NCBI GenBank assembly: GCA_949744075.1
Contig: CATJWI010000105.1
Span: forward strand, 1-41,444
Direction: 5' to 3'
DNA from: an uncultured Eubacteriales bacterium
GTDB taxonomy: Bacteria; Bacillota; Clostridia; Oscillospirales; Oscillospiraceae
DNA length: 41,444 bases
In this document: piece after piece, positions 17,854-25,980 of the stretch
Numbering within the stretch: the first letter of the stretch is position 1
How the letters are laid out: each line of letters starts with the position of its first letter
Made by a program: the position numbers and the translations under genes
Notes under the pieces: generated by a model
What the model saw: the letters and a program-made list of their open reading frames with translations, nothing else
Database searches by the model: none
What the model was told of the DNA's origin: nothing

Positions 17854-20800
17854 TTAAACCTCCTCGTCCTCCTTCTTGCGCTTGTGGGTCAGGGAGACCA
17901 AGCCCAGGCCGGAGGCCAGGGCGGCCGCCAGCCAGCCATAGAGACCGTCGCCGGTCTGCGGCACGTCGGCCAGGGGCACGTCCTCGTCCAGCAACTCCTC
18001 CTCGTTGTGGGGGATGTCAGCCAGAGGCACGTCGTCATCCAGCAGTTCCTCCTCGTCGCCGCCACCACCGCCGCCGTTCCCGCCGCTATCAGAGGGTGTG
18101 GGAGTGGGAGTGGAGGTAGAGGGCGTGGTCTCGGAGGGGGTGGGGGTGGGAGTACCGGTGGAGTTGGAGTAGGTGTTGGTGATGGTAAAGGAGGTGCCGC
18201 TGCCGCTAACGCTGACAGTGTACCCCTCGGGCACGCTCACCTCTTCCACGCTCCAGCTGCCGTTCTCGTCCAGACCCTGCCAGGTGTGGGACCAGCCGTT
18301 GCGCTCATTGAGCGTTACGGTGCCGGAGGGAGTGGAGCCGTTCATCAGCCGGACTTGGATGCTGGTGGGACGGACGCTCTCGTCGTCGCCCCGCCAGACC
18401 TTCTGAACGCTGACGTTCACAGTGTTCACGTAGTAGGAGTAGTTCCAGTAGTTGTCGAAGGACACCTCGGTGTACTGGTCCTTCTCCAGCAGCTCGCCCT
18501 TGTCGTTGACAGGGGTGGTGCGGTAGCTGCCCTCGCCGGCCTCCACTTCGGTGACGGTATAGGTGGTGCCCACAGGCAGGTTGCCCAGCTTCAGGAGCTG
18601 ACCGTGCTTCAAAGTGACCTCAAAGAGGGCGGCCTGAGTGTCCACAGGCTCAGAGGGCTCGGCGCTCTCCACAGGGGCCGGGTCGGCCTCCTCGGCGGGA
18701 GGCTCGTTGAGGTCGGGCTCGGGGGCGGGCTCCACATAACGCTGGAGCTCCACGAACTCCCGGGTGTAGTCGGTGACAGTCTCGCCGGTGGTCTCGTCCA
18801 CACGCTCACTGGGGGTGAAGATGGTGGCCCAGTAGGACTCCGCCAGTTCCACATAGGCGGCGGGGGCCTTCAGCTCTACCAGGAAGTGCCACTCCCGGTC
18901 CTTCTCGCCCCGGTTGCCCGAGACGGTTTTGCTCAGCTGGAGCCCGGTGGTGTGGCGGGTGTAGTAGTTGGTGGCTGTAACCTCCACCACCTGGCCCTGG
19001 GTATCGATGGTGACCACACGTTGGTTGGAGCCATCGTCCCAGCTCATGCCCTTGTAGTCGTAGTTGTCCAGCTCCCGGTTGCCCACCTCCACGATGGTGT
19101 AGGTGCCGAAGCGCAGGCCATCGGCGTAGACAGGCTTGCCGTCAGCGGGAACGGAGAGCCGGGCCACGGGCTCCGCGGTGGTATCGGTGCCGGCGTAGAT
19201 GTTGAAGTTGAAGGCCTTGCTGGTCAGGTCCTCGGTGATCGCATCACCGGTGACGCCGTCCAGATCCGGGACCTTGGCCACGCCGATGCTGCCCCGGATG
19301 ATCTCGTTGGTGATGGTGATCTCACCCGCGGTGCTGCTGTCGGTGGTGCTGGCTTTCCAGGACCAGGTGTTCTCACCCAGAATGTCGCCCTTGTTCACAG
19401 GCTCCACGGACAGGAGCTTATCCTTGTGGTCGGCGTCCTTGACGAACTCCAGGATCCACTCGTGGCCCTTGTTGGTCTCGTCGTCCCGGTAGCCGTCAGC
19501 CACCTTGGTCTCGGTGAGGCTGTACTTGCCGGGAGTCAGGCCGCTGATGGTCAGCTCGCCGTCGGTGGTGGAGTAGGTCTCAGACGTATCGCTGCCTTCC
19601 TTCTTCAGGGTGAAGGTAACGCCGGTGATGGGGGCCTTGGTCTCGGCGTCGATTTTGTGGATGGAGAAGGAGGCGGTGCCCAGCTCGTCGTAGCTGCGCC
19701 AGTTGTTGGTCAGGGTGACCGAGCTGCCGGCGTTTACCAGAGTGGTGGTGGGCTCACTGACCACCCAGCCGCCGATGATCTCATAATTGCCGTCCTGGGC
19801 CAGCTTGTCACTGCGGACCCGGATGATGCCCTGGGTCCGGTCGGTGTAGTCCAGGGTCCAGGTGGCGTCGGCGGGAACGGCGATGAGGTTCTCCTCCACT
19901 TGGTAGCTCCAGGCGGCCAGACCGTCGCCCTCATACTGGGGCAGGCTGTTCCAGGTATAGCGCCAGCCGTTGCCGCTGTTGAGCTCCACAGTCCGGTCAA
20001 TGCCGTCGGGGAGGCTGTCGGGCCCGCCCACCAGGGTCACGGTGATGGGCTGGCGGAACTCGTTGGGGGTCCCGGTCCAATCCTTGGTCACGGTGAGGCT
20101 GGTGTATTTGGGCTGATAGTAGTGGTTCTTCACGGTGACGCCGTTGCTGCCCTCGGTGATAGAGGTAGGGGCGTCCCCGGTGCCCGTCTTCACCACGCCG
20201 GTGAAGGTGTAGGTGCCATTGGCCGGATTATCAAAGGTCTCGGTCACCGTATAGGTGGTGCCGGTGGGGATACCGGAGATGGTTTTGCTATCCCGATCCT
20301 TCATGCCCTCGAAGACGTACAGGCCGTTTTCAGTATACTGGGTGGGATCGGCAGGGGCCACTGCCTCGCCGGAGCCCAGCTTCACGGTGATGGTGAAGCT
20401 ATCTGCCTGGGAATTGGGGGCCACGCTGGTGGTGCTGTCGTAGTCCACCAGCTTGCCCACGGTGAGGCTGCCGTTCTTCCGGGTGTTGGTGAAGGCGGCA
20501 GTGTTATTGCCGTTGGCCACGATGGTCCCGGTCTTGGTGTCCTCAGCGGCGGTGTAATTGCCGTTGGAGGTGTCCTCTTTCACAGTGTAGCCGAAGCCTA
20601 CGGGCAGGCCCTCAATGGTCTTGCTGCCGCCGGCTCTCAGCACCACGGAGCCCACGCCGTCCTTAAAGGCGATACCGCTGTAGGTGCCGTCCTTCAGACC
20701 GGGGATGGTGACGGTGAAGGTGAACTCGTCATTGGCCTCCGCGGCGGTGGTGTTGCCGGTCACCGCCTTGGAGAGGGTGAGCTTATCGCTGTTCCGGGTG

Positions 20801-23800
20801 TAGTGGTTGGTGGCGGTGACCTCATAGGTCTTCTGGTCCTCGGCTACCATGACCTGGAAGCCGTCGGTGTCGGGGTCGGCGTCGGTGCCGGAGAAGGTCA
20901 CACTGGAGAAGGTGTAGTTGGGAAGGGTGACATCGCCCTCTTCCTTAATGGTGTACATGCCGTAGCGCAGGTCGATAGAGGTATCGCCCTTGTCTTTTGT
21001 GACGGTGAGGGTATCCATCAGATAGCCATTGGCATCATAAATGTTAAAGGTGTATTCCCGGCTCAGGTCCTCGCCGTCCAAGGTATAGTCCAGGTCCAGG
21101 GCCTTGCCCAGCTGGATCTTGCCCAGCAGGGGCTCGTTCTTCACAACGAGGATGGAGCCGTCCATCTCTACCTTGGCGTCGCCGATGCCCACAAAGGAGG
21201 CCAGCCACTCCCAGAAGTTGGTGCCCACCTTACCCTCGGGAGCTTCCACTTTGAAAAGGGTGTCACCCTTGGTCAGCTCCACGGTCCACTTGCGGCCTAC
21301 ATTGCCCGCGGCAATGTAAGCGTCGGGCACAGCGGTCTCTTCCAGGGTATAGGTGCCCTTGGGCAGGTTCGTAAAGGAAGCATAGCCATTCTTACCAGCG
21401 ACTGGGCCGGTCACTTCAGTATAGGTCACATCGTTACCGGCGGCGTCCTTGCCGGTGAGGGTGAAGGTCACGCCATTGATGGGGACCCTGTTCTCACTGT
21501 CGACCTTGTGGATGAAGAACTCAAACTCGCCCAGTTGGTCGGGGGTGCGCCACTCGTTCTTCAGGTTCATGCCATCCTCGGTGACTACCCAGGCGCCCAT
21601 GATCTCGTAGCCGGAATCATCAAGGGCCAAGTTTGTGCCCCGGACCCGGACCAAGTCGCCCTCCCGGGGATCTTTGGTGTAGTTGCCCGTGGCGGGGTAA
21701 TTGATGTCAGTCTCCTGGACGGAGTAGGTGTAGGCGTTCTTGCTGCCGTCATAGGCGGGCAGGCTGCCCCAGCTGTAGTGCCAACCATTGGCGGCGGTGA
21801 GGGTCTGCTCAGCGCCATAGGCCTGGCGGTTCCGGTAGAGCTGGACGGTGACGGAGTCGGGGCGGAAGTTCTCATTGCCGTCGCCCGCCCATTCCTTGGT
21901 GACCTCGATGTTGGTCTCCCGTACCTTATAATAAGAGTTGTTGACGGTGACAGTCTGGCCAGCCACGGTGCCGGAGGCGTTGGGGATGCTGGGAGCGGCC
22001 CAGCCGGCCTCGGAGGGCTTAGTCTCCTCCACTGTGTAGGACACGGAATCCCTGGGGATGCCGTTGATGGTGGCGGTGCCATTAGCGCCGAGAGTAAAGG
22101 TGTACTTGCCGTTGGCCACATAGGAGGTACTGTTGCCAGCGTCCACGCTGCCGTCGCCCAGCTTTACCACGATGGTGAACTTGTCGGTGGCAGGGGTGGC
22201 GCTGGTGGGATCCAGAGCGGCCACCGTCTTCTTCACGGTGAGACTGGTGAGCAGGTGGGTGTTGATAATGGTAGCGGTGGGATTGCCGCCGGCGGTGATG
22301 TTGCCCTCCACCACGCCGCTGGCCTCGTAGGTGCCGGGCACGTTGATCTCTTCTACCTTATAATGGGCCCCAGCGGGGATGTCACTGATGGTGACGGGGG
22401 CGATGGAGGAGACATTAACGGTGGCCACACCGTTGGCGTCAAATTGGACGCCGCTATAGGTCACGTTTTTGATTTTGAGACCCTTGTTGTTGGGATCAGT
22501 GAGGGTCACCCGGAAGGAGAAGGCCCGGTTGGCGTCGCCCTCGGTGCCGCTGCCGGCCAGAGTTTTGTTCAAAGTCAGGCTTCCGGTCTTCCAGGTGTTG
22601 GTGTAGGAGAGGGTGGAGGCATCTGCACTCTTGCGCCAGCTGCTGCCTACACCGGTACCCATTTCCATGGTCACGGTGCCGATGGAGTAGTGGTGGATAA
22701 ATACCTTGAGGCCGGCGGTGGGCTGGCTCTCATCCACCTTGCCCACAATGACTGGGACGGTAATTTTATAAGTGGTATTGTTGGGTGTGGTATTGGCGTT
22801 GGCCTTTTCCCGCACGTAGAAGGTGTAGGAGCTGGCCAGAGCCTTGGTCTGGTCGATGCCGGAGCCGTAGTCCAGGGTCAGCTTGCCCTGCTTGTTGGTG
22901 GTGGCGGTGTCCAGCACCTTGGTGCCGGTGCTGTCCAGCAGCTCAAAGGTAAAGCTGGTCTTGGCAATGTCCGCGCCGTTGAGGGCTTTGCTGACACTCA
23001 GGGGCGCCGTGCCGTCCAGGGCGTAGGTGTGCTCCTCCTTGGGGTCGTCGCCGGGGGTATGCACATAGCTCAGGGCCAGGATGCCGTTGGTGGCGATGCC
23101 GCCGCCGTGGGTGGCGGAGGTATTGCCGCTGATGGTGACCTTGTGGCCGGAGAAGCCGGGGGCGGAGGTGTTGCCCGCGGTCAGGCCCAGCAGGAAGCCA
23201 CCGTAGATATAGCCGTTGTTGGCCTGGGTGATCTGCTTGAAGCTGCTATTGACGCTGTCCATCACATATCCGGTCCACTTGGCGCTGCTGTCGATGGGCC
23301 GGGTGTCGCTGATGATGGTGCCGCCGCCGTTGGCGGCAGCGCCGGCGCAGAAGATGTCTGTGGCGGCGTTTCGGAAGTTTTTCTGGGCGGCGCCGTTGCC
23401 CTGCCACTTGCTGTGGGCGTCTACGAAGTCGCCGGTAGTAGTGGTCCAGTGGGTGGGGCAGTTGGGATACCTGGGATCACAGGAGTTTTTGCCGCCCACC
23501 GAGCCGCAGGCAGGGGCGCCGTTCTCGTCATAGGCGGTCTTGCTGGTGGTGTTGCTGTAGATGGCCGCGCCGTTGTTGCCGATGTTGACGATGCCCACCT
23601 TGCCGTGGACGCAGGAGGCGATACCGCCTCCCAGGCCATCGGCATGGTTCTGGGTGATGATGGCGTTCTTCAGGGACAGCTTGGCGGGGTTGTTGACATA
23701 GATGCCGCCGCCGCCCAGGTCCACCTTGGTGGCGGAGGTGTTGTTCTGGATCTTGATTTCGGAGCCGCCGCTGACAGTGGGGTCAATGACAGCGGTGCCG

Positions 23801-25248
23801 TTGACCCAGATACCACCGCCGCCGCCGTCCAGGCCGGCATTGTCGTTGCCGGTCCGCCGCACGCCGGTGGCCTTGTTGTTGCAAATGTTGCCGCCGTACA
23901 TGTTGAAGGTGGCGGTTTGGCCGACATAGATGCCGCCGCCGGCGCCGGCAGAGTTGCCGCCCATGCCCTTGTCGGAAGAACTGAGGGTGCCGATGGTGCC
24001 GCCGTACATGGTAAAGGTGCCCTCTTCAATACAGACGCCGCCGCCCACGGTATGGCCGTAATTTGCGCTCTGGGGCCACTTGCTAATATAGTTGCCCGTG
24101 CCGCCCTTGACGGTAATGCCGTCGTGCAGGATAACGTGGGCGGTGCCGGATACGGTGATGGCGCTACGGCCCCTGTCGGCGGCGTTGATAGTGCCCTTAT
24201 TGCTGCCGCCGTAGTTGTTGGCGCCTGTTCCGGCGTAGATGTGCACCGTGCCGGCGCTAAAAGACAGAGTGCCCTTCCACTCACCGGAGACATAAATGGT
24301 ATGATTGCCGTCGCCCCGCGCGAAATCCGAGTTTTGGGCAATCCTGCTTGCGTCGCATACAAGGGTGCCATTGGCCAGCGTTTCCACCGTAGAAGTGAAC
24401 AGCACCTTCCAGGTCAGCGCCACGTCCACCGTCTCGGTATCGGGGACCTTCACGGTCACATCGTCCCCATCGTTGACAGGCTCATCAGCTGCGTCGGCGG
24501 CGGGCTGCTCGTCAATGATATCATCAGTGGGCGCCTCACTGGGTTCCTCGGAGGGCTCGTCGCCGGGCTCCTCAACAGGCTCCGCCTCGGGGCCCTCGGC
24601 CTCGGGGACGGGGTTGTCGTCGATGATCACGCTGTCGTCGCCCTGCTCCTCCTCAACGGGGGCTTCGGTGAGCTCCCCGGCGGGCTCTACGATCTCGGGC
24701 AGGGTAGAGGGCTCGCCCTCCTCCTGGAGCATGTCGGAAGTCTCCTCGGAGGGATCCACGCTGGGCTCGTCGGAGGGCGCTTCACTGGGCTCGCCGCTGG
24801 GAACGTCATTGGGCTCATCGCTGGGCTCCTGGGGGGCTTCCGCCTGGGTGGGGGCTTTCTCCACCATCTTCTGGTAGGTGTAGGTAATGACCGCCAGCGC
24901 CTCAGGACTGGTGGGCTCGAAGAAAGTGGCGTTGCCCTCCTCGTCCATGGTCAGGACAGGGGAGCCGTCCTCCCACTCGCCCTTAACGGCCCAGACGCCG
25001 CCCTCGGGCAGGATGCCGTTCCCCTTGGGGGCGGTCTCCATCAGGCCCAGGCCAAAGCCGGGCAGAGTCCAGGGGTAGGCCTCCCCCATCTCTTCCAGCT
25101 CCAGGGGGGCAGGCAGCTGCATGTTGAAGTCATAGTCTTTCTCCACGGCGAAGGCCGCCAGGTTGACCATGCTCAAGCACAGGGTAAAGGCCAGGAAGGA
25201 GGCCAGTGCGCGCTTGCCCATGTGTTTCCACTTTTTCACAGGGATCAT
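17854..25248 (-). CDS. Giant cell-wall-anchored surface protein: signal peptide, acidic P/E/S-rich stalk, beta-helix-like region, multiple Cna-B/SpaA-type domains, VPQTG sorting signal
   Basis: N-terminus MIPVKKWKHMGKRALASFLAFTLCLSMVNLAAFA with upstream GAAAGGA; GGG(I/V)Y/MYGG repeats; repeated LTVTK.W.G / YTVEE / NTR-type Cna-B signatures; C-terminus VPQTGDGLYGWLAAALASGLGLVSLTHKRKKEDEEV. Confidence 0.93.
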   Translation of the reverse strand: MIPVKKWKHMGKRALASFLAFTLCLSMVNLAAFAVEKDYDFNMQLPAPLELEEMGEAYPWTLPGFGLGLMETAPKGNGILPEGGVWAVKGEWEDGSPVLTMDEEGNATFFEPTSPEALAVITYTYQKMVEKAPTQAEAPQEPSDEPNDVPSGEPSEAPSDEPSVDPSEETSDMLQEEGEPSTLPEIVEPAGELTEAPVEEEQGDDSVIIDDNPVPEAEGPEAEPVEEPGDEPSEEPSEAPTDDIIDEQPAADAADEPVNDGDDVTVKVPDTETVDVALTWKVLFTSTVETLANGTLVCDASRIAQNSDFARGDGNHTIYVSGEWKGTLSFSAGTVHIYAGTGANNYGGSNKGTINAADRGRSAITVSGTAHVILHDGITVKGGTGNYISKWPQSANYGHTVGGGVCIEEGTFTMYGGTIGTLSSSDKGMGGNSAGAGGGIYVGQTATFNMYGGNICNNKATGVRRTGNDNAGLDGGGGGIWVNGTAVIDPTVSGGSEIKIQNNTSATKVDLGGGGIYVNNPAKLSLKNAIITQNHADGLGGGIASCVHGKVGIVNIGNNGAAIYSNTTSKTAYDENGAPACGSVGGKNSCDPRYPNCPTHWTTTTGDFVDAHSKWQGNGAAQKNFRNAATDIFCAGAAANGGGTIISDTRPIDSSAKWTGYVMDSVNSSFKQITQANNGYIYGGFLLGLTAGNTSAPGFSGHKVTISGNTSATHGGGIATNGILALSYVHTPGDDPKEEHTYALDGTAPLSVSKALNGADIAKTSFTFELLDSTGTKVLDTATTNKQGKLTLDYGSGIDQTKALASSYTFYVREKANANTTPNNTTYKITVPVIVGKVDESQPTAGLKVFIHHYSIGTVTMEMGTGVGSSWRKSADASTLSYTNTWKTGSLTLNKTLAGSGTEGDANRAFSFRVTLTDPNNKGLKIKNVTYSGVQFDANGVATVNVSSIAPVTISDIPAGAHYKVEEINVPGTYEASGVVEGNITAGGNPTATIINTHLLTSLTVKKTVAALDPTSATPATDKFTIVVKLGDGSVDAGNSTSYVANGKYTFTLGANGTATINGIPRDSVSYTVEETKPSEAGWAAPSIPNASGTVAGQTVTVNNSYYKVRETNIEVTKEWAGDGNENFRPDSVTVQLYRNRQAYGAEQTLTAANGWHYSWGSLPAYDGSKNAYTYSVQETDINYPATGNYTKDPREGDLVRVRGTNLALDDSGYEIMGAWVVTEDGMNLKNEWRTPDQLGEFEFFIHKVDSENRVPINGVTFTLTGKDAAGNDVTYTEVTGPVAGKNGYASFTNLPKGTYTLEETAVPDAYIAAGNVGRKWTVELTKGDTLFKVEAPEGKVGTNFWEWLASFVGIGDAKVEMDGSILVVKNEPLLGKIQLGKALDLDYTLDGEDLSREYTFNIYDANGYLMDTLTVTKDKGDTSIDLRYGMYTIKEEGDVTLPNYTFSSVTFSGTDADPDTDGFQVMVAEDQKTYEVTATNHYTRNSDKLTLSKAVTGNTTAAEANDEFTFTVTIPGLKDGTYSGIAFKDGVGSVVLRAGGSKTIEGLPVGFGYTVKEDTSNGNYTAAEDTKTGTIVANGNNTAAFTNTRKNGSLTVGKLVDYDSTTSVAPNSQADSFTITVKLGSGEAVAPADPTQYTENGLYVFEGMKDRDSKTISGIPTGTTYTVTETFDNPANGTYTFTGVVKTGTGDAPTSITEGSNGVTVKNHYYQPKYTSLTVTKDWTGTPNEFRQPITVTLVGGPDSLPDGIDRTVELNSGNGWRYTWNSLPQYEGDGLAAWSYQVEENLIAVPADATWTLDYTDRTQGIIRVRSDKLAQDGNYEIIGGWVVSEPTTTLVNAGSSVTLTNNWRSYDELGTASFSIHKIDAETKAPITGVTFTLKKEGSDTSETYSTTDGELTISGLTPGKYSLTETKVADGYRDDETNKGHEWILEFVKDADHKDKLLSVEPVNKGDILGENTWSWKASTTDSSTAGEITITNEIIRGSIGVAKVPDLDGVTGDAITEDLTSKAFNFNIYAGTDTTAEPVARLSVPADGKPVYADGLRFGTYTIVEVGNRELDNYDYKGMSWDDGSNQRVVTIDTQGQVVEVTATNYYTRHTTGLQLSKTVSGNRGEKDREWHFLVELKAPAAYVELAESYWATIFTPSERVDETTGETVTDYTREFVELQRYVEPAPEPDLNEPPAEEADPAPVESAEPSEPVDTQAALFEVTLKHGQLLKLGNLPVGTTYTVTEVEAGEGSYRTTPVNDKGELLEKDQYTEVSFDNYWNYSYYVNTVNVSVQKVWRGDDESVRPTSIQVRLMNGSTPSGTVTLNERNGWSHTWQGLDENGSWSVEEVSVPEGYTVSVSGSGTSFTITNTYSNSTGTPTPTPSETTPSTSTPTPTPSDSGGNGGGGGGDEEELLDDDVPLADIPHNEEELLDEDVPLADVPQTGDGLYGWLAAALASGLGLVSLTHKRKKEDEEV

Positions 25249-25309
25249 CCTTTCATATGGTAAATTTTTATATGATAACAGAGATGCACCCAACCCCTGG
25301 GCGAGGCGC

Positions 25310-25329
25310 TTTTTTGCTTAAGCAAAAAA
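25310..25329. repeat. Perfect 20-bp palindrome
   Basis: TTTTTTGCTTAAGCAAAAAA. Confidence 0.8.
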
Positions 25330-25351
25330 GGAAAAGCCGTACGGCTTTTCC
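25322..25351 (-). terminator. Leader intrinsic terminator upstream of surface-protein gene
   Basis: Perfect 22-bp palindrome GGAAAAGCCGTACGGCTTTTCC (25330-25351) followed on the minus strand by TTTTTT. Confidence 0.75.
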
Positions 25352-25415
25352 ATAGGCGTTGCCACCCATGGAAGTTGCTTTAGAATACAAAGCTTGACGC
25401 GGGTTGAACGCAGTC
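25322..25415 (-). ncRNA. Candidate structured leader RNA (riboswitch/attenuator-like, family not assigned)
   Basis: On the minus strand: stem GAC(U)GCG/CGCGUC (25396-25415), stem GCUUU/AAAGC (25377-25393), stem CCAUGGGUG-GCAA-CGCCUAUGG with GNRA tetraloop (25350-25371), then the terminator. Confidence 0.55.
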
Positions 25416-25697
25416 TTTTGTTTGTGCAATCATTATATCAAATTGTAACTATAAATGCAAGAGAAAATCATACAAATTTTACCTTTTTACAAAAAAGTTT
25501 CAAAATAGAAGGAAACAATTGAAAGAGAACAGATCAATAGATTTTTACAATGCGTTTTTCAGGAAAAAGCAGAACTGGTTTCCATAATTTTTTTGAATAA
25601 ATAGAGGAGAAGAAAGATTCAAAATAAAAAGAAATATGTAACCGGAAGGGCTGACTATGGAGCGGGGACGGGCAGGGCAGATTTTCCCTGCTGCCGA

Positions 25698-25726
25698 TTG
25701 ACTTCCGTTCCGACCTATGGTATAAT
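25698..25726 (+). promoter_or_regulatory. Sigma70-type promoter upstream of SCIFF gene
   Basis: TTGACT - 17 nt - TATAAT (25721-25726). Confidence 0.75.
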
Positions 25727-25760
25727 ATTCGCAAATTCCCGGAGAAGAGGAGGATGTTCC

Positions 25761-25907
25761 ATGAAGCGCATTAAGACCCTGGAGACCCGGAACCTCTGCG
25801 ACAGCGCGAAGACCGGTGGCTGCGGCGAGTGCCAGACCTCTTGCCAGTCCGCTTGCAAGACCAGCTGCGGCATTGCCAACCAGCAGTGCGAGAGCGTCCG
25901 CAAGTAA
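25761..25907 (+). CDS. SCIFF-family ranthipeptide precursor (seven-Cys variant)
   Basis: MKRIKTLETRNLCDSAKTGGCGECQTSCQSACKTSCGIANQQCESVRK; canonical GCGECQxSCQSACKTSC core; RBS AGAGGAGG; adjacent radical SAM maturase. Confidence 0.95.
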   Translation: MKRIKTLETRNLCDSAKTGGCGECQTSCQSACKTSCGIANQQCESVRK

Positions 25908-25920
25908 GGAAATGTCTCTG

Positions 25921-25948
25921 AAAATGCCGCCGTTTCGGCGGCATTTTT
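25921..25948 (+). terminator. Hairpin between SCIFF and maturase genes (attenuator-like)
   Basis: AAAATGCCGCCGTTTCGGCGGCATTTTT. Confidence 0.75.
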
Positions 25949-25980
25949 GCTGTAACGCCCACATAGAAAGGGAAGATACT

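Noticed and set aside
18050-24900. Possible CRISPR-like or tandem DNA repeat array in the adhesin gene
   Set aside because: Repetition is at protein-domain level with variable spacing; no regular direct repeats with unique spacers and no cas genes.
17206-25263. 2685-aa plus-strand ORF (plus smaller antisense ORFs) across the adhesin
   Set aside because: It is antisense to a convincing signal-peptide/Cna-B/VPQTG protein and out of frame with the ROK gene. Its Gly/Ala/Val-rich low-complexity translation mirrors the opposite strand's codon bias.
25430-25700. AT-rich intergenic region as a possible mobile-element insertion
   Set aside because: No transposase, terminal inverted repeats or target duplication seen; better explained as a divergent regulatory region.
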